DNA of 64,000 bases from Lachnospiraceae bacterium MD308 (GTDB taxonomy: Bacteria; Bacillota; Clostridia; Lachnospirales; Lachnospiraceae). Positions 47,101 to 55,727 of the stretch are shown here, one piece after another. The stretch spans positions 27,408 through 91,407 of the forward strand of contig VIQU02000007.1 in the NCBI GenBank assembly GCA_010206225.2, read 5' to 3'. Each line of letters begins with the position of its first letter. The stretch's first letter is position 1. Position numbers and translations under genes: made by a program. The notes under the pieces are model-generated. The model saw only the letters and a program-made list of their open reading frames with translations. It was not told where the DNA came from and did not search any database.

Positions 47101-47188
47101 ACATCTTTTCTTCTTCCACATATGTTGCCAGATATCCCGCCCGGCTGATGATATACCGCAGGTTATCTTCAGATACCGCATTCTGCAC
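47099..47188 (-). CDS. Candidate 29-residue small protein after pflA
   Basis: Between the pflA stop and the terminator, a GTG at 47188 with AGAGG/GGCGGGG just upstream opens a frame of 29 codons, reading MQNAVSEDNLRYIISRAGYL and ending ATYVEEEKM. Its TAA touches the first base of the terminator stem. The composition looks protein-like (a helix with Arg/Tyr/Ile, then an acidic end), and the frame is the same as that of pflA. It could be a real small protein of the operon or a degraded pflA tail. No homologue is known to me. Confidence 0.35.
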   Translation of the reverse strand: MQNAVSEDNLRYIISRAGYLATYVEEEKM

Positions 47189-47197
47189 CCCCGCCTC

Positions 47198-47935
47198 TTA
47201 ATTCCTTCCCCTGACTTCACGGATTCCCTCAAGCACCTTCGCCCTTGCCTCTTTCGCCTTCTCCGGTCTCAGATCCGCGGTTCCTTCAAGAGGATAAGAT
47301 ATCCCCAGATTTTTATACTTTAAGACGCCCATCGTGTGATAGGCAAGTACGTCCAATCCTTTCAGATTCCGCCACTTTCCGATCAGACGCCCAAGCTCAT
47401 TAAGCTCTTTTTCTCCGTCCGTGATTCCCGGCACGCACACATGGCGGACAATAACCGGAATATCTGCTGCCTCAAGCGCCTTCGCGAATGCAAGAACAGG
47501 CTTCTGGCTCTTAGATGTCAGTTTCAAATGTCCTTCCTCTGCGCTATGCTTTACATCCAAAAGCACCAGGTCTGTCACTGCAAACAGCCGCTCAAATTCC
47601 TCTTTCCTCTTATCGCAATACACGATTCCTGATGTATCAAGGCAGGTATGGATCTGCCGTCTCTTTGCCTCGGAAAATAATTCTACAAGGAAGGAAAGCT
47701 GCATTAAAGGTTCCCCTCCGGTCGCAGTTATCCCTCCGCCCCGATAAAACGGCCGGTTCCGCTCATACATTTCCATGAGTTCCTCCACAGTCTTTTCACT
47801 CCCTCCAGACATCGACCATGTATCTGGATTATGACAATACTGGCATCGCATAGGACACCCCTGAAAGAATATAACAAAACGAACTCCGGGACCATCCACG
47901 GTCCCGAAGCTCTCAACTGAATGGATCCGCCCCAT
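47198..47935 (-). CDS. pflA: Pyruvate formate-lyase activating enzyme
   Basis: 245-residue radical-SAM enzyme that creates the glycyl radical of pyruvate formate-lyase. The cluster motif is CPMRCQYC (Cys27, 31, 34), after SFGTVDGPGVRFVIFFQG, and GGGITATGGEPLMQ is the SAM-binding region. The chosen ATG at 47935 is one base after the stop of the radical-domain gene, with AAGGGATGTAGT upstream. A longer in-frame start at 47974 would overlap that gene. The tight coupling to the separate glycyl-radical subunit fits its job of activating that polypeptide. Confidence 0.93.
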   Translation of the reverse strand: MGRIHSVESFGTVDGPGVRFVIFFQGCPMRCQYCHNPDTWSMSGGSEKTVEELMEMYERNRPFYRGGGITATGGEPLMQLSFLVELFSEAKRRQIHTCLDTSGIVYCDKRKEEFERLFAVTDLVLLDVKHSAEEGHLKLTSKSQKPVLAFAKALEAADIPVIVRHVCVPGITDGEKELNELGRLIGKWRNLKGLDVLAYHTMGVLKYKNLGISYPLEGTADLRPEKAKEARAKVLEGIREVRGRN

Positions 47936-47936
47936 A

Positions 47937-48179
47937 CTACATCCCTTCATGGAAGGTTCTTGAGATAACCTCATCCTGCTGTTCTCTGGTCAGTTTGTTA
48001 AAGTTTACCGCGTAGCCCGATACCCTGACGGTAAGCTGCGGATATTTCTCTGGATGCGCCTGTGCATCCAAAAGAGTTTCCTTTGTAAATACGTTTACAT
48101 TCAGATGATGTCCGCCCTTTTCTGCGTAACCATCAATCAAATGTACTAGATTGTCAACCTGTGCTTCACTGATATTCAT
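47937..48179 (-). CDS. Separate glycyl-radical subunit of pyruvate formate-lyase (GrcA/YfiD-like)
   Basis: 80 residues, equal to the C-terminal radical domain of Pfl[20 protein letters not shown], then [20 protein letters not shown] with the radical glycine at position 55, and the usual end EVISRTF. It has its own strong ribosome site (AAGGAGGATATACGT), its own ATG and an extra N-terminal helix. It directly follows a PflB that ends before this domain. GrcA/YfiD of E. coli is a stand-alone spare for a damaged PflB. Here it seems to be the only radical domain of the operon and hence an obligatory subunit. Its stop is one base from the pflA start. Confidence 0.93.
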   Translation of the reverse strand: MNISEAQVDNLVHLIDGYAEKGGHHLNVNVFTKETLLDAQAHPEKYPQLTVRVSGYAVNFNKLTREQQDEVISRTFHEGM

Positions 48180-48261
48180 ACGTATATCCTCCTTCTGATC
48201 TGCCCGAATACTATCGGTATTATCTGCTCATCGTTTCATTCGCCTAAATATGCCGGCGCTG

Positions 48262-50361
48262 TCACTCATCTCTGTCATCTTCTATGGACGGCTCTTCACA
48301 CGCACAGTCCGGCTGCATGGAAAAGCTCAGATCATCAATACTGATCTCATCAAACAGCACTGTATCCTCTTTTCCAAGCGCTCCCGGAATAATGGAAAAT
48401 GTATTGGAAATTCCGTCCTGCGCATCCTTAAAGGGCATCTTGGATACAGAACTTAAGGAGGCGACAGCTCCTTTATTGTCCCTGTGATGCATCGGATTTG
48501 CTCCCGGCGCAAATGCTTCTCCGGCTTTTCTTCCGTCTGGCGTGGATCCCGTATTTTTGCCATATACAACATTTGATGTAATGGTAAGGATCGACGTGGT
48601 CGGGATTCCGCCTCTGTAAGTGTGGTTTCCTTTAATATAATGCATAAACTCACGCACTACATCATAGGCGATATCGTCAGCACGGTCATCATCATTGCCA
48701 TATTTCGGAAAATCTCCCTCAACCTCATAGTCAACTACGATACCATTCTCATCGCGGACGGCCTTAACTTTCGCATATTTAATCGCAGAAAGGGAATCAG
48801 CCACTACGGAGAGTCCGGCAATCCCCGTCGCAAACCACCTTGTCACCTTCTTGTCATGAAGCGCCATCTGGATACGCTCATAACAGTATTTATCATGCAT
48901 ATAGTGGATAATATTGAGGGTATTCACATACACCTGCGCCAGCCACTTCATCATGTCGTTAAAACGCTCCATAACTTCGTCGTAATCAAGATACTCGGAA
49001 GTGATCGGACGGTACTTCGGTCCCACCTGCTTCTTTGAAATCTCATCTACGCCGCCGTTGATCGCATAGAGCAGACACTTCGCAAGGTTCGCCCTTGCCC
49101 CAAAGAACTGCATCTCCTTGCCGACGCGCATAGAAGATACGCAGCACGCGATCGCATAGTCATCTCCATGGGTCACACGCATAAGATCGTCATTCTCATA
49201 CTGTATTGATGAAGACATGATAGAGGTTCTTGCACAGAACCGCTTAAAGTTTTCCGGCAGTCTCACGGACCACAGAACCGTAAGGTTCGGCTCCGGCGCT
49301 GTCCCAAGATTTGAAAGAGTATGAAGATACCGATAGGACATCTTTGTCACCATAGATCGTCCGTCGATTCCCATGCCGCCGATCGATTCCGTTACCCAAG
49401 TCGGATCGCCTGAAAACAACGCATTATATTCCGGTGTTCTGGCAAATTTTACAAGTCTGAGCTTCATAACAAAATGATCCACAAATTCCTGAATCTCTTC
49501 CTCCGTAAATGTACCATTTGCCAGATCGCGCTCCGAATAGATATCTATAAATGTGGAGGTGCGCCCCAGAGACATCGCCGCCCCGTTCTGCTCCTTAATC
49601 GCTGCCAGATAGCCAAAATACATCCACTGAATTGCTTCCTTTACATTTGCAGCCGGCTTAGAGATATCAAACCCGTAGATCGCGCCAAGCTCTTTTAATT
49701 CCTTTAGCGCTTTGATCTGTTCGGACAACTCCTCGCGCTGCCTTGTTACATCCGAGTACATGATAATTCTCGTTCCGTCCTTCTGCCTCTGTTTGTCCTC
49801 AATAAGACGGTCAAGTCCGTAAAGCGCCACACGTCTGTAGTCGCCGATAATACGCCCGCGCCCATACGCATCCGGAAGACCGGTAATAATATGGCTGGAA
49901 CGGCATGCACGCATCTCTGGGGTATAGGCGTCAAATACACCATCATTATGAGTCTTTCTGTGTTTCATAAAAAACTCTACAATTTCAGGATCGACCTGAT
50001 ACCCATTATCCTCGCATGCCTTTACCGCCATACGGATACCGCCGTAAGGCTGTAGGGCGCGTTTAAAAGGCTTGTCTGTCTGGAAGCCCACGATCTTTTC
50101 CTTATCCTTATCAAGATACCCCGGCCCATGAGAAGTAATTCCTGATACAATCTTTGTATCCATATCAAGAACACCTCCCTTTTCACGCTCTTCTTCGGAC
50201 AGCCTGAGCACCTGCTCCCAAAGCTCCTTTGTAGCTTGTGTGGGACCGGCAAGAAATGATTCGTCACCTTCATACGGTGTATAGTTCTTTTGGATAAAAT
50301 CCCGGACGTTGATCTCCTTTTCCCAGACGCCGCCCTTAAATGATGTCCATTCCAGTTGCAT
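48262..50361 (-). CDS. pflB: Pyruvate formate-lyase catalytic subunit lacking the glycyl-radical domain
   Basis: 699 residues from ATG 50361 (GGAGGAATTT upstream; an ATG four codons earlier is less likely). The enzyme converts pyruvate and CoA to acetyl-CoA and formate. The catalytic Cys pair is at 406-407 ([18 protein letters not shown]) and the body is complete through [20 protein letters not shown] and [11 protein letters not shown]. coli PflB continues here into LDGYF and the radical loop; this protein instead ends in about 30 acidic residues ([19 protein letters not shown]). The radical domain is encoded 82 bp downstream as a separate gene. No frameshift scar joins the two, so the split looks stable. 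Confidence 0.94.
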   Translation of the reverse strand: MQLEWTSFKGGVWEKEINVRDFIQKNYTPYEGDESFLAGPTQATKELWEQVLRLSEEEREKGGVLDMDTKIVSGITSHGPGYLDKDKEKIVGFQTDKPFKRALQPYGGIRMAVKACEDNGYQVDPEIVEFFMKHRKTHNDGVFDAYTPEMRACRSSHIITGLPDAYGRGRIIGDYRRVALYGLDRLIEDKQRQKDGTRIIMYSDVTRQREELSEQIKALKELKELGAIYGFDISKPAANVKEAIQWMYFGYLAAIKEQNGAAMSLGRTSTFIDIYSERDLANGTFTEEEIQEFVDHFVMKLRLVKFARTPEYNALFSGDPTWVTESIGGMGIDGRSMVTKMSYRYLHTLSNLGTAPEPNLTVLWSVRLPENFKRFCARTSIMSSSIQYENDDLMRVTHGDDYAIACCVSSMRVGKEMQFFGARANLAKCLLYAINGGVDEISKKQVGPKYRPITSEYLDYDEVMERFNDMMKWLAQVYVNTLNIIHYMHDKYCYERIQMALHDKKVTRWFATGIAGLSVVADSLSAIKYAKVKAVRDENGIVVDYEVEGDFPKYGNDDDRADDIAYDVVREFMHYIKGNHTYRGGIPTTSILTITSNVVYGKNTGSTPDGRKAGEAFAPGANPMHHRDNKGAVASLSSVSKMPFKDAQDGISNTFSIIPGALGKEDTVLFDEISIDDLSFSMQPDCACEEPSIEDDRDE

Positions 50362-50427
50362 AAATTCCTCCATTCTTTATTCACATCACTGTGAAAGATA
50401 AAATTGTCAGTTTTCTCTGTCGAGTAT

Positions 50428-50456
50428 AAGATACCCTATTGTTAATTTTATGTCAA
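50428..50456 (-). promoter_or_regulatory. pflB promoter
   Basis: TTGACA (50451-50456) and TATCTT (50428-50433) are 17 bp apart, 67 bp upstream of the pflB start. A palindrome GAGAACAATTCTC lies further upstream at 50478-50490 and may bind a regulator. Confidence 0.7.
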
Positions 50457-50540
50457 CCATTTGAGATGTACAATTTCGAGAACAATTCTCATTATCTCCC
50501 GTTTTATTGAAAAGTATACATTTCTTAAAATTGTCATCAA

Positions 50541-50584
50541 AAAAAGAACAGTTACGATTAAACCTTTCGTAAACTGCTCTTTTT
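50541..50584. terminator. Bidirectional terminator after the dCTP-deaminase-like gene
   Basis: AAAAAGAACAGTTACG and CGTAAACTGCTCTTTTT pair with one bulge and one mismatch over an 11-base loop, with A/T runs on both sides. It is about 20 bp beyond the stop of the minus-strand gene. Confidence 0.75.
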
Positions 50585-50605
50585 CATTCTATTTCTACAC
50601 CGCCG

Positions 50606-51400
50606 TTAAAGAAACAGACACAACGCTGCAATCAGCACAATCAACAAACCAATGTATACTGCTAAAAAGCATTTGTTATTTGCTTTATTAATAAAAATCA
50701 ATATAATACCAAAAAATAATGCAATTACTATTCCAAGAGAGATATTCATGGGAATAATAAATTCCTTCGTCATATTTTCGCTTTTAATATTAGAGAAATT
50801 AACCATTATCAAAGAAAAAATCGAAACGAAAACACCCATAATCGTTAATATATTTGCATAAATACGATTTATCTTTTCATCAAGGTCTTTGTTTGTATCC
50901 TTCAATTTTTCCATTCTTTCTTCATATTCGTCTTTATATTTCGCTAATCCTCGATACTGTTCTTCATCGTTAAAAGAGGCCCCCGTCTGCTGCTTATAGG
51001 TCTTTTCCGGTATACCTGTCAATTGTTCAAAAATAATCTGTGCAATATTATCATTCTTTTTAATTTTAATCATTCCAGAGGTTATATTTTGCACACGCAA
51101 ATAAAGATATGTTTTATGACCCGGATAATAATGTGGCCCGGATACACTTAATCCCTGTCTCATCCTGGAATTCTTCTCCCCTATTCGCCCCATCAGATCA
51201 TCTGGCATCTGAATCTGCTCTCTTGTTTTAATAAAAATGATTTCTCCCGGTCTTAACACATAGGAATCCTCTAATTTATCCTCATTAATGATTCCCTGAA
51301 TATGAAGATCGTAGGATATTGCTGTAACATTCTTCTCATCATATCCTTCTATGATAAGCCTGCCGCCTCTTTCTTTTATATCTTTGTCTGTCAATATCAT
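50606..51400 (-). CDS. dCTP-deaminase/dUTPase-fold protein with coiled coil and three membrane helices
   Basis: 264 residues. Residues 1-150 follow the Dcd fold: AISYDLHIQG, LRPGEIIFIKTREQIQMPDD and LMGRIGEKNSRMRQGLSVSG, then YPGHKTYLYLRVQN and DNIAQIIFEQL. Compared with E. coli Dcd, the catalytic Glu138 position is Arg102 and Ser111 is Asn77, while Arg115 is kept (Arg81). Nucleotide binding without deamination is therefore likely. A charged coiled coil (about 152-182) leads to three transmembrane helices (about 185-203, 216-237 and 244-263). The gene has its own promoter and terminator. A nucleotide sensor driving a membrane effector, for example in phage defence, is my inference. Confidence 0.8.
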   Translation of the reverse strand: MILTDKDIKERGGRLIIEGYDEKNVTAISYDLHIQGIINEDKLEDSYVLRPGEIIFIKTREQIQMPDDLMGRIGEKNSRMRQGLSVSGPHYYPGHKTYLYLRVQNITSGMIKIKKNDNIAQIIFEQLTGIPEKTYKQQTGASFNDEEQYRGLAKYKDEYEERMEKLKDTNKDLDEKINRIYANILTIMGVFVSIFSLIMVNFSNIKSENMTKEFIIPMNISLGIVIALFFGIILIFINKANNKCFLAVYIGLLIVLIAALCLFL

Positions 51401-51432
51401 ACTCTCACCTCTTTCATCAGGGATTTCTTTTC

Positions 51433-51460
51433 ATTATAGCATAATCCGCTTGAAATTCAA
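51433..51460 (-). promoter_or_regulatory. Promoter of the dCTP-deaminase-like membrane gene
   Basis: TTGAAT (51455-51460) and TATAAT (51433-51438) are 16 bp apart, about 33 bp upstream of the start. The spacer side holds the palindrome CTTGAAATTCAAG. Confidence 0.65.
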
Positions 51461-51473
51461 GAATCCTCTCCAC

Positions 51474-51495
51474 GATTTTACTCTTAAGTAAAATC
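51474..51495. promoter_or_regulatory. Palindromic operator candidate upstream of the -35 box
   Basis: GATTTTACT and AGTAAAATC are perfect 9-bp arms around CTTA, beginning 14 bp upstream of the -35 hexamer. It suggests a dimeric regulator for the membrane dCTP-deaminase-like gene. Confidence 0.5.
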
Positions 51496-51593
51496 TAATC
51501 GAAATTTTTATCTTTTGTGTATAGCATTATTTCAACAAGAGAATATAATAAATACTGAGACACGTGGGTTATTATAGTTAGAGGGTGATATTT

Positions 51594-52370
51594 TTGCAGG
51601 CGTTTGCGATTTTGATGATTCCGTTTCTTGGAACATCGCTTGGTTCAGCGATGGTATTTTTTATGCGCGAAAAAATGAACGGCAAGGTTGAAAAGCTGCT
51701 TCTGGGATTTGCCTCAGGAGTGATGATCGCGGCCTCCGTCTGGTCGTTACTGATTCCGGCGATCGAACTTTCCGAAGCGCAGAACATAGCCGGATGGATT
51801 CCGGCAGCGGCAGGATTCCTCTTTGGCATAGCGTTCCTGCTTCTACTAGACAGCCTGATTCCTCATCTTCACAAAGACAGCGACAAGCCAGAGGGAATCC
51901 GTACAACGCTTCCCCGCACTACCATGCTGCTTTTCGCAGTGACTCTCCACAATCTTCCGGAGGGTATGGCTGTGGGTGTGACTCTTGCAGGAGCATTACT
52001 TGGAAATACAGGTATTACTATGGCAGGAGCATTTGTGCTGTCCGTTGGGATCGCTATCCAGAATTTTCCAGAGGGCGCCATCATCTCCATGCCCCTTCGG
52101 AGCGAAGGAATGTCCCGGAAAAAGGCGTTTGCCGCCGGGGTTCTGTCTGGCATTGTGGAGCCCGCCGGAGGACTGATCACAATCCTCCTTGCAGAAAGTG
52201 TAACACGCATCCTTCCATATCTGCTTTCATTTGCGGCAGGAGCGATGATTTATGTAGTAGTGGAAGAACTGATACCGGAATCTCAGAGCGGAGAGCATTC
52301 GAACATAGGGACGATCGGAGTGGCGTTGGGATTTGCGCTCATGATGATCTTAGATGTGGCGCTGGGATAA
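51594..52370 (+). CDS. ZIP-family metal transporter
   Basis: 258-residue membrane protein with eight helices that imports divalent metals such as zinc or iron. Helix IV has TLHNLPEGMAVGVTLAGA and helix V has AIQNFPEGAIISMPLRSEG, the paired metal-binding motifs of the GufA/ZupT subgroup. The start is TTG at 51594, five bases after GAGGGTGA; a GTG three codons earlier overlaps that ribosome site. It is transcribed away from the dCTP-deaminase-like gene and converges with the ArsC-like gene. Confidence 0.92.
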   Translation: MQAFAILMIPFLGTSLGSAMVFFMREKMNGKVEKLLLGFASGVMIAASVWSLLIPAIELSEAQNIAGWIPAAAGFLFGIAFLLLLDSLIPHLHKDSDKPEGIRTTLPRTTMLLFAVTLHNLPEGMAVGVTLAGALLGNTGITMAGAFVLSVGIAIQNFPEGAIISMPLRSEGMSRKKAFAAGVLSGIVEPAGGLITILLAESVTRILPYLLSFAAGAMIYVVVEELIPESQSGEHSNIGTIGVALGFALMMILDVALG

Positions 52371-52374
52371 TATC

Positions 52375-52438
52375 AAATATCCGCAGATAGTATGTAGGGA
52401 TCACATGACATGACCTTTCACACTGTCCGCGGATATTT
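52375..52438. terminator. Stem-loop between convergent genes
   Basis: AAATATCCGC and GCGGATATTT form a perfect 10-bp stem around 44 bases, located between the ZIP gene and the ArsC-like gene, which face each other. The loop is large and U-runs are short, so termination is only probable. Confidence 0.45.
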
Positions 52439-52447
52439 AATATTTCT

Positions 52448-52807
52448 CTATACTCCTAATTTTTCTTTCCATTCTGCTTCCTTAAAGCCCGGAAGCACAA
52501 AATCCTCACTGACTATGACCGGGCGCTTTACCAGCATCCCGTCTGTGGCAAGAAGCGCATACACTTCTTCATCGGACATCTCCGCAAGCTTATCCTTAAG
52601 ACCTAACTCCCGGTATTTCATACCGCTGGTATTAATAAAACGCTTTATTCCAAGACCACTTTTTTTATGCCACCGGGAAAGCTCCTCCGCCGTAGGATTC
52701 TCCTCTGTGATATGACGGGATTCAAAATCAATCCCCTGCTCTCTCAGCCATTTCTCTGCTTTCTTACATGTACTGCACTTTGGATATTCTACAAACAATA
52801 TACTCAT
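52448..52807 (-). CDS. ArsC/Spx-family thioredoxin-fold protein
   Basis: 119 residues starting at ATG 52807 (GGGAGAAAAAG). ILFVEYPKCSTCKKAEKWLR holds a CxxC at the ArsC/Spx position, and LLATDGMLVKRPVIVSEDFV LPGFKEAEW is the family C-terminus. The FINTSGMKYRELGLKDKL segment is typical of the YffB/ArsC-like group common in Lachnospiraceae. True arsenate reductases need extra residues I cannot verify, so the role (thiol redox or regulation) is open. Confidence 0.87.
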   Translation of the reverse strand: MSILFVEYPKCSTCKKAEKWLREQGIDFESRHITEENPTAEELSRWHKKSGLGIKRFINTSGMKYRELGLKDKLAEMSDEEVYALLATDGMLVKRPVIVSEDFVLPGFKEAEWKEKLGV

Positions 52808-52826
52808 CTTTTTCTCTCCCTCTACA

Positions 52827-53963
52827 TCATGCCAGTATCTGATCAAATGATATTCCTGCCGAGACGGAAATATCAGAAACCGCTATGCCGCCCGACATAT
52901 CAGCACCCGCCGCTATGGTATCTATCGGCATCTCCAAAACCGCCGCCGCTGCCGCCCCAAAGGGTGAATAATCCATGTAGCGTTCTTCCTCATCCCGATT
53001 GCGGAACTGTACTGCGTGATTCGCATCCGCAAGATGTCCCTCCATGGCGATCCCCCTGTCTGATATCTTACGGGCATTGCGCTTTTTCTGAAGCTCCAGC
53101 TTAAGCTTCTCCTGCTTTTTCTTCTCTGTCGCTCTCTTCTTCTTTATCTTTGTCAATTCTTCCTCATTCAGTTTGCGAATCTTGCGGCTGCCTCTGACCA
53201 GAGCCTTTTGGATAGAACTGATTGCCGCCCGTGCTTTTGCCGCTTCCTTCTGGCTGCCAAGGCTTACAACCGTGCGCAGGTTTCCCATGCTGCGTCTCGC
53301 ATCTCCCATAGCAGCCTGCACCTGGCCTTTGCTTCTAGCCCCTGCCAGCCGTGAATAGATCCCTGATACGGAAAATGCGGATGCCGACACGGTGATGCGG
53401 CTCTTATTCTTCGCATTCTTCATGTCCTCCGTCATCTTCTTCATCTGCTCTATCACACGCTTTTCTTCGGCATATGGATCGTCCTTTTCCTCCTTGGCCG
53501 GATCTTTTGCCACCCACACTTTTACTTCATCTTCCCCGATGTATGCGCCCTGCCCAAGAATTCCTTCCGAATCTTTAGAAAGCTGTGTAAGAACCTGTCT
53601 GAGAATCGTCTTTCCTTTTTCAAATGATTCCGCATCCTTACTCATCTGTTCAAGCCATTCACCCGATATGATCAGATGCTTCCCGGCGCCAAGCCCTGCT
53701 GCCATGGATGCAAGATTCTTTTCGTCTATCCCGGTTCCGATCACGATATGAACCTTTGAAAAATCCTTCTGTAACGTGGCAAGCTCCGTGACGACTGCCT
53801 TTTTTAACTCTGTCTGGTCAGGCCACCCTTCGGAAAGAGTAAATTCATCCTTCGGAATATCCTTTCTGCTGCTTTCAGGCGTCTCTTTCATCTCTGTCTT
53901 CGGGGATACCGTCTGGATATTTTTCCCTGTAACCTGCGAAACCGCACTCGTTATCCTGCTCAT
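52827..53963 (-). CDS. Unrecognised 378-residue soluble protein
   Basis: 378 residues with AAGGAGGGGTTCG before ATG. The N-terminal 35 residues are Ser/Thr/Lys-rich and look disordered. Residues about 50-150 show an alternating beta-alpha pattern (FSKVHIVIGTGIDEKNLASM, then GKHLIISGEWLEQM). The middle has a Gln/Ala-rich helical part and a strongly basic coiled coil at about 265-300 (TKIKKKRATEKKKQEKLKLE). The C-terminus is Ala/Gly/Ser-rich (ADMSGGIAVSDISVSAGISF). There is no signal peptide. It resembles conserved Lachnospiraceae proteins of unknown function (possibly those labelled DUF6033, which I cannot confirm). It may associate with surface or flagellar-like assemblies, but nothing in the context proves it. 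Confidence 0.65.
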   Translation of the reverse strand: MSRITSAVSQVTGKNIQTVSPKTEMKETPESSRKDIPKDEFTLSEGWPDQTELKKAVVTELATLQKDFSKVHIVIGTGIDEKNLASMAAGLGAGKHLIISGEWLEQMSKDAESFEKGKTILRQVLTQLSKDSEGILGQGAYIGEDEVKVWVAKDPAKEEKDDPYAEEKRVIEQMKKMTEDMKNAKNKSRITVSASAFSVSGIYSRLAGARSKGQVQAAMGDARRSMGNLRTVVSLGSQKEAAKARAAISSIQKALVRGSRKIRKLNEEELTKIKKKRATEKKKQEKLKLELQKKRNARKISDRGIAMEGHLADANHAVQFRNRDEEERYMDYSPFGAAAAAVLEMPIDTIAAGADMSGGIAVSDISVSAGISFDQILA

Positions 53964-54077
53964 CGAACCCCTCCTTATATTACCTTTTAAAAACTATTCC
54001 GTTCTTTCTATATAATATATCGTCCGATTTACAGAAAAACTAACCTCCAACGCTTCCCTAATCGTTCTAAAACAGCG

Positions 54078-54944
54078 CTAAAAACCGTTCTCATTATCCA
54101 TGATTACATATGGGTCAGTACGTTCCCCCCCGCCGCCATCCTCGTTCCACGCATGCCGGCGGGCTGCCTCTGCCTCTATCTCCTTTTTCGCCATCCCCTC
54201 AATCTCTGGGGGCGCCTTTTCTACGGTCTCTCCCTTTTCCCAGACTTTTTCCCTCTGATCGCCTTTCCCTTCCAGATAAATGGCTGAATCCTCACATTCG
54301 ACAAGCTCTCCCTCCCTATTTTCAACTACCCCGGAGAGCGGATAGATGAACGAACATTTCTTCATCTGGATCGAACCGCCCCACAGCTCCCTTCTTAATG
54401 CTATTTCTCCTGTGTACTTATCTGTAACGCCTTCATTCTGATCAAAATTATCATTCAGGTTTCCGCTGGAAACTATACTGAATTTTTTGTCTGTTTCTAC
54501 TGAGATATACAGGTATCCATTCTGAAGCTGATAAAGCTCTGTAACATGCATATCGCCAACCTTAAGCCGGGTATCAAACAGAGGAACTCTCTGTAACTCC
54601 GAACCCATATATGCACCATTCAGACCTTCAAGTACAAATATAAATATTAAAGCAATCGCAACCGCCACGCAGACTGTCTGTATCTGCCTCCGAGATATCT
54701 GCTTTTTAATATCCTTAATAATAGAAGCTGCTACCTGCCTCATCTTTTCTTCCGACAGAATATTCTCTTTATCTCCTTTCACCTCCGCTTCCAAAAGCCC
54801 CTCCTTCAGCGCTTCATAATAATTCTGGCATTCTCCGCACTCTGACAAGTGCTCTTCCACTAGATCCTTGCTCTCCTCACTGCACACATCATCCACATAC
54901 AGCGGGAGCAGATCTTTATTCACATTACATGAAATCCTACTCAT
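54078..54944 (-). CDS. Zinc-finger membrane anti-sigma factor
   Basis: 288 residues. The N-terminal zinc-finger reads LVEEHLSECGECQNYYEAL, the HxxxCxxC motif of ZAS anti-sigma factors. One transmembrane helix lies at about 88-107 (VCVAVAIALIFIFVLEGL), and the outer domain (about 110-288) has beta-rich character. The 3' end contains a run of seven G (54125-54131 on the plus strand as C) coding for Gly-Gly-Gly. The sigma gene lies 71 bp upstream on the same strand. It would bind that sigma factor and release it on a redox or envelope signal. Confidence 0.85.
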   Translation of the reverse strand: MSRISCNVNKDLLPLYVDDVCSEESKDLVEEHLSECGECQNYYEALKEGLLEAEVKGDKENILSEEKMRQVAASIIKDIKKQISRRQIQTVCVAVAIALIFIFVLEGLNGAYMGSELQRVPLFDTRLKVGDMHVTELYQLQNGYLYISVETDKKFSIVSSGNLNDNFDQNEGVTDKYTGEIALRRELWGGSIQMKKCSFIYPLSGVVENREGELVECEDSAIYLEGKGDQREKVWEKGETVEKAPPEIEGMAKKEIEAEAARRHAWNEDGGGGERTDPYVIMDNENGF

Positions 54945-55015
54945 AAGATACCTCCTTCAAAATCAATCTATGTGTCATATCTGCCTACAGACCGTTCCAC
55001 TCAAAAACACCTCCC

Positions 55016-55504
55016 TTAAGGTTTTATCATACTGCGGATCTGAAGCTTTGCCCGGTGGTACGTAACTCTCGCCCAGCTCTCGCTCTTTTCAAATATGTCC
55101 GCAATCTCTCTGAAGCTCAACTCACCCAGCGTCCGCAGGCTGAACACTTCTTTATACGGCTCTTCCAGACAATGAAGCGCTTTATAGATAGAGATCACCT
55201 CTTCCCTGCGGACAACGAAAGACTCTGCGTCCTCTGCCTTTGACGGCCCATCTGCCAGCTTCTCCTCCACAGATCGAAAACGCTTCTTTCGTCTTGCATC
55301 ATCGATGTAAAGATTCTTCGCGATCTGACACAGCCATGTTTTAACAGAGCAGTCTCCCTTGAAATGTTTGATCTCCTTTAACGCCTTGAAAAATGTTTCC
55401 TGGGTGATGTCCTCAGCAACCGCCGGATTTCCGCTCATGGTAAGCACGAAAAAATATACGTCTTTAAAAAATCTGTCGTATATGTCTTCAAAATCTATCT
55501 TCAC
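55016..55504 (-). CDS. ECF-type RNA polymerase sigma factor
   Basis: 162 residues. Region 2: VYFFVLTMSGNPAVAEDITQ ETFFKALKEIKHFKG and KTWLCQIAKNLYIDDARRKK. Region 4: HCLEEPYKEVFSLRTLGELS FREIADIFEKSESWARVTYH RAKLQIR. It resembles SigV/SigX-type ECF factors. The start is GTG behind GGAAAGGGGTGGTGAA. It is paired with the zinc-finger anti-sigma factor at 54078-54944. Confidence 0.9.
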   Translation of the reverse strand: MKIDFEDIYDRFFKDVYFFVLTMSGNPAVAEDITQETFFKALKEIKHFKGDCSVKTWLCQIAKNLYIDDARRKKRFRSVEEKLADGPSKAEDAESFVVRREEVISIYKALHCLEEPYKEVFSLRTLGELSFREIADIFEKSESWARVTYHRAKLQIRSMIKP

Positions 55505-55647
55505 TTCACCACCCCTTTCCCTGTCAGCATATTATTTTGCCTATATTAGCAGTATCATACACGAATACTTCTAAAAATAATTCCTTCTGGTTTCATTTAC
55601 CCATTAGACGAATAACATTCAGATTCGTTACAAAGATTTTCATTTTT

Positions 55648-55680
55648 CAAAAAACAGGAGCAGGAAAATCATCCTGCTCC
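55648..55680 (-). terminator. Terminator of the APC transporter gene
   Basis: GGAGCAGG and CCTGCTCC form an 8-bp stem with an eight-base loop, followed on the minus strand by TGTTTTTTG, about 48 bp beyond the transporter stop. Confidence 0.88.
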
Positions 55681-55727
55681 CGATTCTTACTCCAAATATT
55701 AAATACCATAAAACATTTTGCGACATT

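Noticed and set aside
54125-54131. Run of seven C (G in the coding strand) in the zinc-finger anti-sigma gene as a contingency locus
   Set aside because: It lies only about 15 codons from the end, so slippage would alter just the tail; the tract is short.
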